64,000 nucleotides of DNA from Microbacterium sp. 1S1 (lineage in GTDB: Bacteria > Actinomycetota > Actinomycetes > Actinomycetales > Microbacteriaceae): contig NZ_CP043430.1 in NCBI RefSeq assembly GCF_008271365.1, forward strand, positions 558,001-622,000, in the 5' to 3' direction. Position 1 is the stretch's first letter. The number at the start of each line of letters is the position of its first letter. The notes beneath the pieces were generated by a model. It did no database searches and was not told the DNA's origin. It saw only the letters and a list, made by a program, of their open reading frames with translations. Positions 16,617 through 24,403 of this stretch are shown piece after piece. The position numbers and the translations under genes are program-made.

Positions 16617-17918
16617 GTGCTGCTGTGTGTGACGGCGAGTCACAAGACCGCCTCCTTCGAACTGCTCGAACGCCTGAGCCGCACCCCCGACGACGTCGCT
16701 CCCACCATCGTGGGCATGGCGCCGTGCGTGCAGGGTGCCGTGGTCCTGGCGACGTGCAACCGCTTCGAGGCGTACGTCGAGATGGACGAGCCCGTGACCG
16801 CAGCCGGCGCCATCGGCGTCGAGGCCGTGATCGAGGCCGTCGAGTCCGCCACCGGCATCCCCGCTGCCGACCTCGACGGCGCATACGCCGTCCACTCCGG
16901 CCGCCGCGTCGCGGAGCACCTCTTCTCCGTCGCCTCCGGCCTCGAGTCGGTCGTCTCCGGTGAGGGCGAGATCGCCGGCCAGGTGCGCCGCGCCCTCAAG
17001 TCCGCCCGCAAGGACGGCACCACCTCCCCCGAGCTCGAGCGCCTGTTCCAGCGCGCGAGCCAGGCGCAGCGCAAGGTCAAGAACGTCACCGCCCTCGGCC
17101 GCGCCGGCCGCTCACTCGTGCGCCTCGCACTGGAGCTCGCCGACAGCCGCATCGCCGACTGGTCCGCCGAGCGCGTGCTTCTGGTGGGCACCGGCGCGTA
17201 CGCCGCCGTCACCCTCGCCACCCTGCGTGAGCGCGGCGCCGTCGACATCTCCGTCTACTCCCCCTCCGGCCGCGCCGAGATCTTCGCCGCGAAGCACGAC
17301 ATCCGCCCGGTGCCTGCCGAGGAGTACGTGCGCACGGCGGCGCACTCCACGCTGCTGATCACCTGCACCTCGGCGACCGAGCCCGTGCTGGGCCCCGAGC
17401 ACCTGCAGCTGCCGGTCGGCCTCGCCGCCGCGGGCTGCCCTGTCACCACCGGTGCGCCGAGCCGACTGGTGGTCGACCTCGGAATGCCGCGGAACGTCGA
17501 CCCGGCTGTGGCCGCCCTGGAGGGCGTCGCGCTGCTCGACCTGGAGACCATCCGCCTGCACGCCCCACTCGAGGAGCTGCAGGCGACGGACGCCGCCCGC
17601 AGCGTCGTGCGCGAAGCCGCGGAGACCTTCCACGTCGTCGGCGCCCGCCAGAGCGTGACCCCCTCGGTCGTGGCCTTCCGGTCGCACATCTTCGAGCTGC
17701 TGGAGCGCGAGATCGCCCGGGCACGCGCCCGCGGCGACGAAGACGGCAAGGTCGAGCAGGCGCTGCGGCACCTTTCGGGTGTGCTGTTGCACACGCCGAC
17801 CGTGCGGGCTCATGAGCTCGCCGCCGCCGGCCGTGCGGACGAGTTCGCCGCCGCGCTGTCGACGCTGTACGGGATCACCCCCGCGGCGGACGCCGTCGAG
17901 GACGCCGCCACAGCCTGA
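16617..17918 (+). CDS. hemA: Glutamyl-tRNA reductase
   Basis: 433 residues. Reduces glutamyl-tRNA(Glu) to glutamate-1-semialdehyde, the first committed haem step, and hands it to HemL. The catalytic Cys47 is in [26 protein letters not shown], the NADPH-fold [17 protein letters not shown] and the C-terminal dimerisation helix are present. The N-terminal sequence [19 protein letters not shown] fits the family (usually GxNHxTAP), here with SHKTAS. The GTG start was chosen because it matches the family N-terminus and sits 6 nt after a TACAAT box. It is divergent from hemE, so both ends of the pathway can be co-regulated. Confidence 0.97.
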   Translation: MLLCVTASHKTASFELLERLSRTPDDVAPTIVGMAPCVQGAVVLATCNRFEAYVEMDEPVTAAGAIGVEAVIEAVESATGIPAADLDGAYAVHSGRRVAEHLFSVASGLESVVSGEGEIAGQVRRALKSARKDGTTSPELERLFQRASQAQRKVKNVTALGRAGRSLVRLALELADSRIADWSAERVLLVGTGAYAAVTLATLRERGAVDISVYSPSGRAEIFAAKHDIRPVPAEEYVRTAAHSTLLITCTSATEPVLGPEHLQLPVGLAAAGCPVTTGAPSRLVVDLGMPRNVDPAVAALEGVALLDLETIRLHAPLEELQATDAARSVVREAAETFHVVGARQSVTPSVVAFRSHIFELLEREIARARARGDEDGKVEQALRHLSGVLLHTPTVRAHELAAAGRADEFAAALSTLYGITPAADAVEDAATA

Positions 17919-18154
17919 CGCGCTCAGGTGCATCGACGCCACCGCCGACAGGCGAGAGCCGGGTGAGGACCGCCGTGTGACGCCAGAGTGCCCTCCTCCG
18001 TCCGCACACGGTCACGTCATGAGCGCGCAGTCTGAGGCCGAAGCCGCATCGAATTCGCGGAAAGCCCGCAGTGCTTGCTCATCGGTCATCTGCCGACTGC
18101 ATTACTCATGCAATGCGGGGGAGGCGAGAACCGCGCCGGTGCGAGACTGGAGGC
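17919..18154. other. Intergenic region after hemA
   Basis: 236 bp without a supported gene. It contains an imperfect dyad GCATT-N8-AATGC near 18108-18125 in a locally AT-richer patch, and the GAGACT box of the next gene. No clear terminator stem was found after hemA. Confidence 0.4.
18143..18148 (+). promoter_or_regulatory. -10-like box GAGACT (leaderless)
   Basis: GAGACT followed by exactly 6 nt and the ATG at 18155. Resembles the CAGACT boxes at 7182, 12262 and 23686. The 6-nt gap GGAGGC could instead act as a very close ribosome-binding site. Confidence 0.35.
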
Positions 18155-18745
18155 ATGGCCCTTCACATCACCGGAGACACCGCCGCCGACGCCCTGCTGA
18201 CCGAGAACCCGCTGGCGTTGCTGGTGGGCATGCTCCTCGATCAGCAGATCCCCATGGAGACCGCATTCACCGGTCCCCTCAAGATCGAGCAGCGGACGGG
18301 AGCCGCGGATGCCGCGGCGATCGCCAGCATGGATCCCGAGGAGTTCCTGGAGGCCTTCCGCCAGACGCCCGCGGTTCATCGGTTCCCCGGGTCGATGGCC
18401 ACGCGCGTGCAGACGCTGTGCCGGGCGATCGTGGACGAGTGGGACGGTGACGCCGCCGCCCTGTGGACGCGTCCTTCGACAGACTCAGGGACCGGGCCGA
18501 CCGGGCCCGAGGTACTCAAGAGACTCACGGCGCTGCCCGGCTTCGGTGAGCAGAAGGCGAAGATCTTCCTCGCCCTCCTCGGCAAGCAGTACGGCTTCAC
18601 CGGCGAGGGCTGGCGTGAGGCTTCGGCGCCCTACGGCGAGGACGGTTCGTACCGGAGCGTCGCCGACATCGTCTCGCCGGAGTCGCTGACGAAGGTGCGC
18701 GAGCACAAGAAGGCGATGAAGGCCGCGGCGAAGGCGGCGAAGTAG
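18155..18745 (+). CDS. HhH-GPD base-excision repair family protein
   Basis: 196 residues. Helix-hairpin-helix DNA-glycosylase-like protein; the HhH is LTALPGFGEQKAKIFLALLGKQ (residues 125-146). The N-terminus (ENPLALLVGMLLDQQIPMETAFTGP) is characteristic of the uncharacterised actinobacterial HhH-GPD family (TIGR03252-like) rather than of Nth, MutY or AlkA. The catalytic Lys or Asp of known glycosylases is not assignable with confidence. The segment RPSTDSGTGP just before the HhH is encoded by an in-frame copy of the dispersed CCTTCGACAGACTCAGGG repeat, so it is probably a surface-loop insertion. The stop overlaps the next gene's GTG by 1 nt. Confidence 0.82.
   Translation: MALHITGDTAADALLTENPLALLVGMLLDQQIPMETAFTGPLKIEQRTGAADAAAIASMDPEEFLEAFRQTPAVHRFPGSMATRVQTLCRAIVDEWDGDAAALWTRPSTDSGTGPTGPEVLKRLTALPGFGEQKAKIFLALLGKQYGFTGEGWREASAPYGEDGSYRSVADIVSPESLTKVREHKKAMKAAAKAAK
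18473..18493. repeat. Dispersed repeat CCTTCGACAGACTCAGGG, copy inside HhH-GPD gene
   Basis: One mismatch from the copies at 52838 and 58054. It lies in frame in the coding sequence between the helical domain and the HhH motif. Confidence 0.8.
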
Positions 18746-19170
18746 TGCAGCCGACCGGGGACGACGTCGCGGGACTGATCGCCCGCTCGTCTCCGGCCGT
18801 GCGCCGTCGGGATGCCGAGACGCTGACCGCCCTCCTGCAGGACCTCACCGGGCGCGAACCGCGGACGTGGGGTTCGATCATCGGGTTCGGCTCCTGCCAC
18901 TACCGCTACCCCACCGGAACGGAGGGCGACAGTGGCATCCTGAGCTTCGCGCCCCGGAAGTCCGCGACCACGATCTACCTCCTGGACGGCATCCACGCCC
19001 ACGCCGACGCTTTGGACGCCCTCGGCCCCCACACGACCGGCGCAGGCTGCCTGTACCTCAAGGACCTCGACCAGGTCGACCTCGACGTCCTGCGCAGCAT
19101 CCTCGCGCGTTCGCTCGCCTGGGTGGAGTCCGGCGGCGACGAGGGAATGCGGCTGACCGTCACGTCGTAA
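18745..19170 (+). CDS. DUF1801 (YdhG-like) protein
   Basis: 141 residues, soluble. The segments MQPTGDDVAGLIARSSPAVRRRDAETL, TWGSIIGFGSCHYRYPTG and TIYLLDG, with a C-terminal GAGCLYLKDLDQVDLDVLRSI, are typical of DUF1801. This is a small alpha/beta fold found in many bacteria with no proven function. The GTG start shares one base with the stop of the HhH-GPD gene, so the two are co-translated. The plus-strand unit ends at the palindromic element at 19184. Confidence 0.8.
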   Translation: MQPTGDDVAGLIARSSPAVRRRDAETLTALLQDLTGREPRTWGSIIGFGSCHYRYPTGTEGDSGILSFAPRKSATTIYLLDGIHAHADALDALGPHTTGAGCLYLKDLDQVDLDVLRSILARSLAWVESGGDEGMRLTVTS

Positions 19171-19183
19171 CCCCATCAGCTGT

Positions 19184-19267
19184 CGCCGAGACCCCGTCTT
19201 GCCGTCGAGACCCCGGCTTGCACACGTCGACGAGACGGGGGCTCGGCAGGAAGACGGGGTCTCGGCG
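19184..19267. repeat. Four-unit palindromic element between convergent genes (copy A)
   Basis: Outer arms CGCCGAGACCCCGTCTT (19184-19200) and AAGACGGGGTCTCGGCG (19251-19267) are a perfect 17-bp inverted repeat. Between them are a second GTCGAGACCCCGGCTT unit and its imperfect complement. The element fills the gap between two convergent genes and can fold on either strand, so it may act as a bidirectional terminator. The element at 59161-59242 has the same build. Confidence 0.75.
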
Positions 19268-20005
19268 TCAAGAAGGGGAAGAAGGACGGCGCGCGCGGAG
19301 GCGGGACTGGGCGGCGGGGACGGCGAAGAGGAGGACGATCGCGAGGACGATGCCCCGGACGATCCAGAGGCCGGGCTCCCAGATCACCTCGTAGTTCCCG
19401 GGGAGACCGAGGAACGCGGCGATGATCGACCCCCACGACGCGCGACCGCTGCTGTCCGTGTCGATCGAGAGTCCGCCGACGATGGAGAGCACCCCGAGGC
19501 TCAGCAGCACGAGCGGCATGATCAGCGCGCCGCCCTTCGCCTCTCCCCGCGCGATCAGGCGGATCACCGTCACGAGCGAGACGAGCGGGAACACGAAGAA
19601 GAACCACACGAGGGCTCCCAGCAGCAAGCCCACGACGATGAAGATCGGCACCCAGATCAGCATCCAGGGGCCTTCGTCCGCGATGAAGTAGTCCGGGTCG
19701 CGGAGGATCGCGACGACGAAGCCCGCCAGGGTCCCCAGCGGGAGCACCGCGAGCACCCACCAGAACACGGCCTTCGGCACGCGTTTCCGGTCCCCCAGCC
19801 GCGTCATCACGATCTGGATGATGACCGCGGCGGCGAGCGCCGGGAGGCCGAACATCGCGATGATGGGCCCGGCACCGTCGTTCTCCCTCAGGTCGAGCAC
19901 CGTGAGGATCATCCACGACACGGCGAGCGCCCCGAGCACGATGGCCGCGACCGGACGCACGGGCGAGGCTTCTCCCCGTGCGCCGGCTCCCCCCGGTACC
20001 GTCAC
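19268..20005 (-). CDS. Multi-pass membrane protein of unknown function
   Basis: 245 residues with about six hydrophobic segments (around residues 18-37, 46-66, 80-102, 115-142, 155-178 and 215-235). I do not recognise a family. A polar loop of about 30 residues (GGLSIDTDSSGRASWGS) separates the last two helices. The GTG start lies 1 nt after the glyS stop on the same strand, so it is probably translated from the glyS mRNA. No catalytic motif is visible. It may be a permease-like or sensor-like membrane protein; nothing more can be said. Confidence 0.7.
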   Translation of the reverse strand: MTVPGGAGARGEASPVRPVAAIVLGALAVSWMILTVLDLRENDGAGPIIAMFGLPALAAAVIIQIVMTRLGDRKRVPKAVFWWVLAVLPLGTLAGFVVAILRDPDYFIADEGPWMLIWVPIFIVVGLLLGALVWFFFVFPLVSLVTVIRLIARGEAKGGALIMPLVLLSLGVLSIVGGLSIDTDSSGRASWGSIIAAFLGLPGNYEVIWEPGLWIVRGIVLAIVLLFAVPAAQSRLRARRPSSPS

Positions 20006-20006
20006 G

Positions 20007-21392
20007 TCAAGCGCCGCGGAGACGCTCCGCCAGGTAGGCGTGCAGCTCGTCGATCGGGACGCGCTCCTGCGCCATCGTGTCGCGGTCGCGCACGGTCACG
20101 GCACGGTCGTCGAGCGAGTCGAAGTCGACGGTGACGCAGAACGGCGTGCCGATCTCGTCCTGACGGCGGTAACGACGACCGATCGCACCGGCGTCGTCGA
20201 AGTCGACAGCCCACGAGCCGCGGAGCGTGTCGGCCACCTCGCGGGCGAGCGGCGACAGGTTCTCGTTGCGCGACAGCGGGAGCACCGCCGCCTTCACCGG
20301 AGCCAGGCGCGGGTCGAGCTTGAGCACGGTGCGGGTGTCGGTGCCGCCCTTGGCGTTGGGCACCTGCTCCTCGACGTACGCGTCGACGAGGAAGGCCATC
20401 ATGGCGCGGGTCAGGCCGAACGACGGCTCGATCACGTACGGCGTGTAGCGCTCGCCCGTGGCCTGGTCGAAGTACGTCAGGCTCTGGCCGGAGGCCTCGC
20501 TGTGGCTGGAGAGGTCGTAGTCGGTGCGGTTGGCGACGCCCATGAGCTCGCCCCACTCCTTGCCCGCGAAGCCGAAGCGGTACTCGACGTCGATGGTGCC
20601 GGCGGAGTAGTGCGCGCGGTCCTCCTCCGGCACGTCGAACTGCCGCATGTTCTCCGGGTCGATGCCGAGGTCGATGAACCAGTTCCAGCACGCCTCGACC
20701 CAGTGGTCGAACCACTGCGGCGCCTCGGCGGGCGGCGTGAAGAACTCGATCTCCATCTGCTCGAACTCGCGGGTGCGGAAGATGAAGTTGCCGGGAGTGA
20801 TCTCGTTGCGGAACGCCTTGCCGACCTGGCCGATGCCGAAGGGCGGCTTCTTCCGGCTCGCGGTGAGCACGTTGGAGAAGTTCACGAAGATGCCCTGCGC
20901 GGTCTCGGGGCGCAGATAGTAGAGGCCGGATTCGTCGTCGACGACGCCGAGGTACGTCTTCACGAGACCGGAGAAGGCCTTGGGTTCGGTGTACTGACCC
21001 TTGGTGCCGCAGTTCGGGCAGGGGATGTCGGCGAGGCCGTTCTCGGCCTTCCGGCCCTTGCGCGCCTCGAAGTCTTCGATGAGGTTGTCCGCGCGGAAGC
21101 GCTTGTGGCACTGCAGGCACTCCACCAGCGGGTCGGTGAAGGTCGCCACGTGGCCCGAAGCCTCCCACACCCGCTTCGGCAGGATGATGCTGGAGTCGAG
21201 CCCGACCATGTCGCCGCGGCCGCGCACGAACGTCTGCCACCACTGACGCCGGATGTTCTCCTTCAGCTCCGTGCCGAGGGGTCCGTAGTCCCAGGCCGAC
21301 CGGGAGCCGCCGTAGATCTCACCCGCCTGGAACACGAACCCGCGGTGGCGGGCGAGGGCGATGACCTTGTCAAGACGGGACTGTTCGGCCAC
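20007..21392 (-). CDS. glyS: Glycyl-tRNA synthetase (dimeric, class II)
   Basis: 461 residues. Charges tRNA(Gly); the eukaryote/archaeal-like single-chain alpha2 form used by most Gram-positives. Class II motif 2 is [25 protein letters not shown]. The N-terminal [21 protein letters not shown] is diagnostic. Two Cys pairs ([18 protein letters not shown]) make a zinc-ribbon insertion. The C-terminal anticodon-binding domain contains [26 protein letters not shown]. The GTG start is 52 nt downstream of a TAGAAT -10 box, and a short stem-loop begins at about +8 of the mRNA. The leader is too short for a T-box. Confidence 0.97.
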   Translation of the reverse strand: MAEQSRLDKVIALARHRGFVFQAGEIYGGSRSAWDYGPLGTELKENIRRQWWQTFVRGRGDMVGLDSSIILPKRVWEASGHVATFTDPLVECLQCHKRFRADNLIEDFEARKGRKAENGLADIPCPNCGTKGQYTEPKAFSGLVKTYLGVVDDESGLYYLRPETAQGIFVNFSNVLTASRKKPPFGIGQVGKAFRNEITPGNFIFRTREFEQMEIEFFTPPAEAPQWFDHWVEACWNWFIDLGIDPENMRQFDVPEEDRAHYSAGTIDVEYRFGFAGKEWGELMGVANRTDYDLSSHSEASGQSLTYFDQATGERYTPYVIEPSFGLTRAMMAFLVDAYVEEQVPNAKGGTDTRTVLKLDPRLAPVKAAVLPLSRNENLSPLAREVADTLRGSWAVDFDDAGAIGRRYRRQDEIGTPFCVTVDFDSLDDRAVTVRDRDTMAQERVPIDELHAYLAERLRGA

Positions 21393-21421
21393 GGTGGCTC
21401 CAATGGTCGGATGCGGAGAAC

Positions 21422-21449
21422 GCCCGTGAGCACGGGCACCGCCATTCTA
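21422..21449 (-). promoter_or_regulatory. glyS promoter -10 (TAGAAT) and 5'-UTR stem-loop
   Basis: Minus-strand TAGAAT at 21444-21449. GCCCGTG-AG-CACGGGC at 21422-21437 forms a perfect 7-bp stem that would be at the very 5' end of the glyS mRNA. No convincing -35. Confidence 0.5.
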
Positions 21450-21494
21450 TCGGTGGTCGCAGCGCGCCCCCTGGCCGGAAGGAGCGCCGGAGAG

Positions 21495-21500
21495 TACCGT
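21495..21500 (+). promoter_or_regulatory. -10 box TACCGT of the peptide symporter (leaderless)
   Basis: TACCGT, 7 nt before the ATG at 21508; no ribosome-binding site is seen. Confidence 0.55.
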
Positions 21501-21507
21501 CCCACGC

Positions 21508-22977
21508 ATGAGTACCACCGCGCAGCCGCCCGCCTCCCGCGACGAGGACACCCGCTTCTTCGGGCAGCCGTGGTCGCTCGTGCACATCTTCGGCGTGGAG
21601 ATGTGGGAGCGCTTCAGCTTCTACGGCATGCAGGGGATCCTCCTCATCTACCTGTACTTCTCGGTGACCCAGGGCGGCCTGGGCATCCCCGAGGCGGTGG
21701 CGGGCGGGATCGTCGGCGCATACGGGGGATCGGTGTACCTGTCCACCATCCTCGGCGCCTGGATCGCAGACCGCCTGTTCGGCGCCGAACGAGTCCTCTT
21801 CGTCAGCGCCATGGTGATCGTCGCGGGGCATCTCGCGCTCGCCCTGCTCCCCGGTGCGGTCGGAGTCGGCGTGGGCCTCGTCCTCGTCGCGCTCGGGTCG
21901 GGCGGTCTCAAGGCGAACGCCACCTCGGTGGTGGGCAGCCTGTACCGCGCCGACGACCCCCGGCGCGACGCCGGCTTCTCGCTCTTCTACCTGGGCATCA
22001 ACCTGGGGGCGTTCCTCGGCCCGCTCCTCACCGGCCTGCTGCAGTCGACGCTCGGCTTCCACTGGGGCTTCGGGCTCGCGGCGCTCGGCATGACGCTGGG
22101 CCTCATCCAGTACGCGTTCGGGCGCAAGGCCCTGCCCGCCACGGCGCGCGAGGTGCCGAATCCGCTCCCGCGGGCCCGCTATGCACTGGTCGGTCTCCTC
22201 GCCGGTGCCGCGGTCGTGCTCATCGCCGTACTGGTGCTCACCGGCGTCATCCGTGCCGACAACCTGGCAGCGCTGGTGATCGGGGTCACGGTCGTCGCCA
22301 CGGTCGTCTACTTCTCGGTGATCCTCAGCAGCCGCCGGATCGACAGCACCGAGCGATCCCGCGTCTGGGGCTTCGTTCCGCTCTTCATCACCAGCGTCGC
22401 GTTCTGGTCGCTCTACCAGCAGCAGTTCACCGTGCTGACGATCTACTCCGACCAGCGCCTGGATCGCAGCCTGTTCGGCTGGGAGATGCCGGTGTCCTGG
22501 GTGCAGTCGATCAACCCGGTCTTCATCATCATCCTCTCCGGCGTCTTCGCGGCGATCTGGACCCGCCTCGGGACGCGTCAGCCCTCCACGCCGGTGAAAT
22601 TCGCCCTGGCGGCGATCATCATGGGATCCGCGTTCCTGCTCTTCCTGCCCTTCGCCGGCGGCGGGGCGAACTCCACGCCGCTGCTCGCGATCGTCGGCAT
22701 CCTCTTCGTATTCACCGTCGCGGAGCTGCTGATCTCGCCGGTGGGTCTGTCGGCGGCGACCAAGCTGGCGCCGTCCGTCTTCCGGACCCAGATGGTCGCC
22801 CTGTTCTTCCTCTCGATCGCGCTCGGAACCGCGATCTCGGGAGAGCTGGTGCGGTTCTACGACCCGGAGAACGAGGTGCCCTTCTTCTCGATCCTCGGCG
22901 GCATCGCGATCGTCGTCGGCATCGGCCTGCTGCTGAGCGTGAAGCCGGTGCTGCGACTCATGCGCGGGGTGCGGTGA
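21508..22977 (+). CDS. Proton-dependent oligopeptide (POT/PTR2) symporter
   Basis: 489 residues, 12-14 membrane helices. Imports di- and tripeptides with protons. The family signature ExxERFxYYG appears as EMWERFSFYG in the first helix. GSGGLKANATSVVG and FSLFYLGINLGAFLGP (the PTR2 motif) are intact. The bacterial-type extra helices sit between helices 6 and 7. Divergent from glyS with a 115-bp gap. Similar in layout to DtpT. It could also carry peptide-like drugs or amino acids; peptide import is the family norm. Confidence 0.93.
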   Translation: MSTTAQPPASRDEDTRFFGQPWSLVHIFGVEMWERFSFYGMQGILLIYLYFSVTQGGLGIPEAVAGGIVGAYGGSVYLSTILGAWIADRLFGAERVLFVSAMVIVAGHLALALLPGAVGVGVGLVLVALGSGGLKANATSVVGSLYRADDPRRDAGFSLFYLGINLGAFLGPLLTGLLQSTLGFHWGFGLAALGMTLGLIQYAFGRKALPATAREVPNPLPRARYALVGLLAGAAVVLIAVLVLTGVIRADNLAALVIGVTVVATVVYFSVILSSRRIDSTERSRVWGFVPLFITSVAFWSLYQQQFTVLTIYSDQRLDRSLFGWEMPVSWVQSINPVFIIILSGVFAAIWTRLGTRQPSTPVKFALAAIIMGSAFLLFLPFAGGGANSTPLLAIVGILFVFTVAELLISPVGLSAATKLAPSVFRTQMVALFFLSIALGTAISGELVRFYDPENEVPFFSILGGIAIVVGIGLLLSVKPVLRLMRGVR

Positions 22978-22989
22978 CCGCGCGGATGC

Positions 22990-23679
22990 TCACGCCGTGA
23001 AGAGGTAGCCCCGACCGGTCTCGAAACCCGCGATCGTGAGACCGCTGCCGAGCAGCCCCTCCATCTGCGCGCGCAGGCGCAGTCGCCACTCGTGCGCGGC
23101 CGCCGGGTCGGACTCCCGCATCGACTCGATGTCGTCCGGGATCTCCAGCGTCTCCACGACGGCGTCCACCGCCGGGGGCTTGGCGATGTCGGCGAGCGCC
23201 CATTCGACGTCGAGGCGGTCGCTCTCGTCTCCCGCGTCGCCGCCGCCGAAGATGCCGTAGCGGTTGACGGAGTAGCCCGTGGCGCGCGCACCGAGCACGG
23301 TCAGGAAGAAGTGCGCGTTGCGGGCGACCAGCGGATCGAAGGTCCACGTGATGCGGCCGACGTCGCGGGAGAACGCCCACTGCCGCTGGTGCTCCTTGAG
23401 CTCACGGCCCCACCCGCGGCCCCGGTACTCCGGCAGCAGCGCGGTGATGTGCGAGTGCATGGCGCGGCGAGCCGGTTCGCCGAAGAAGGCGATCGAGGCG
23501 CCCACCATGCGCTCCTCGTCGCCCTCGCCATCGAAGAAGCCGACGACGTAGTTGCCCGACTGCTGCAGCGCGCGGAGGGTCCCGGCGTCCACCACACGCT
23601 GGGGACCCCGGATGGAGTCCAGCAGGCTCTGGGCGTCGAGGATGAGTTCAACGGTGTCGAGATCGCGGATGGTTCGCAC
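22990..23679 (-). CDS. GNAT-fold protein (COG3375-like)
   Basis: 229 residues. The N-terminal half looks like a GNAT acetyltransferase: ALLPEYRGRGWGRELKEHQRQWAF contains the acetyl-CoA pyrophosphate motif (Q/RxxGxG/A as YRGRGWG). RITWTFDPLVARNAHFFLTVLGARATGYSVNRYG is the COG3375 hallmark. The substrate of this family is not known. The start is GTG at 23679, 6 nt after a CAGACT box (same arrangement as hemQ). The convergent neighbour (peptide symporter) ends 12 nt away, leaving no room for a separate terminator. Confidence 0.8.
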   Translation of the reverse strand: MRTIRDLDTVELILDAQSLLDSIRGPQRVVDAGTLRALQQSGNYVVGFFDGEGDEERMVGASIAFFGEPARRAMHSHITALLPEYRGRGWGRELKEHQRQWAFSRDVGRITWTFDPLVARNAHFFLTVLGARATGYSVNRYGIFGGGDAGDESDRLDVEWALADIAKPPAVDAVVETLEIPDDIESMRESDPAAAHEWRLRLRAQMEGLLGSGLTIAGFETGRGYLFTA

Positions 23680-23685
23680 GGACCC

Positions 23686-23691
23686 AGTCTG
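23686..23691 (-). promoter_or_regulatory. -10-like box CAGACT (leaderless)
   Basis: CAGACT with 6 nt to the GTG at 23679, in the same GGCAGACTGGG context as the boxes at 7182 and 12262. Confidence 0.45.
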
Positions 23692-23727
23692 CCCCTCCTC
23701 CGCCCTTTCGCGGAAACCGACTCCGGC

Positions 23728-24348
23728 TCAGCGGTGTGGGAAGGCCTCGCCTCCACCCGCGGCCAGCGCCTCCGCGACGATGCGGAGGTGGTCCTCGGCC
23801 ATGTCCGCCGGCAGCGGCGGCAGGATCCCATCCCAGAGCGCGAGCACCGCGCCGCGGCCCTGCATCATGCCGGCAGGGCGGGCCAGCGCCCACAGGTGCA
23901 TGTGCGCGGAGCCGTCGTTCCAGCGCCCGAAATGACAGCGGGCGACGCCCGGGATGCTCTTGACCGCCTCCGACACGCGCTGCATCAGTGGTCCGAGAGC
24001 GGCGAGCACGTCCTGTGGGGCATTCTCGAGGAGCCAGTGCTCGCGTGGCGCGACGCCGCCGATGAACGGCAGGCCGCCGATATCCCACCCCGCACGCACC
24101 TGCCAGAGGTCGTCGTGCCAGATGGTGTGCGCGCTCGGGGCGCAGTGACCGCACGCCTCGGGGTCCTCCTCACCGGCGCGAGGCCTCTCCGGCACGAGCA
24201 TCGGCTCGAGCGGCCGCATCGTGACGCTCTCGAACGCCCACGGCAGGCCCTCACCGAGCACCGAGGCGTCGAGCACCTCGCCGATCGGGAGCCGGCGGTG
24301 GTAGGCGGAGTCAGCGGGGTGCTGCGCGGGCGCGATGTCGTCGGTCAT
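23728..24348 (-). CDS. HIT-like protein
   Basis: 206 residues. The segment HTIWHDDLWQVRAG and the later SAHMHLWALARPAG resemble the two halves of a HIT-type nucleotide-binding fold. The histidine triad is degenerate (His-x-His-x-Trp instead of His-x-His-x-His), so catalytic activity is doubtful. A small CxxC-like GHC element (EACGHCAPSAHT) near residue 66 may bind zinc, as in some GalT/HIT relatives. The start at ATG 24348 was chosen because the protein begins MTDDIAPAQ; another ATG lies 7 codons upstream. Function unknown. Confidence 0.65.
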   Translation of the reverse strand: MTDDIAPAQHPADSAYHRRLPIGEVLDASVLGEGLPWAFESVTMRPLEPMLVPERPRAGEEDPEACGHCAPSAHTIWHDDLWQVRAGWDIGGLPFIGGVAPREHWLLENAPQDVLAALGPLMQRVSEAVKSIPGVARCHFGRWNDGSAHMHLWALARPAGMMQGRGAVLALWDGILPPLPADMAEDHLRIVAEALAAGGGEAFPHR

Positions 24349-24391
24349 CCGGCCATGCAACCACATCGGCCCCGGGCCCCGGGAACGCCGA

Positions 24392-24397
24392 TAGCCT
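24392..24397 (+). promoter_or_regulatory. -10 box TAGCCT of the MFS exporter (leaderless)
   Basis: TAGCCT, 6 nt before the GTG at 24404. No ribosome-binding site. Confidence 0.6.
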
Positions 24398-24403
24398 GAG
24401 CCG

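Noticed and set aside
21393..21507. T-box riboswitch upstream of glyS
   Set aside because: The gap is only 115 bp, shared with a divergent gene. The stem is 7 bp, and no T-box core sequence is present.
23728..24348. Active HIT-family nucleotide hydrolase
   Set aside because: The triad reads His-x-His-x-Trp, so the active-site third His is absent. Only HIT-like is supported.
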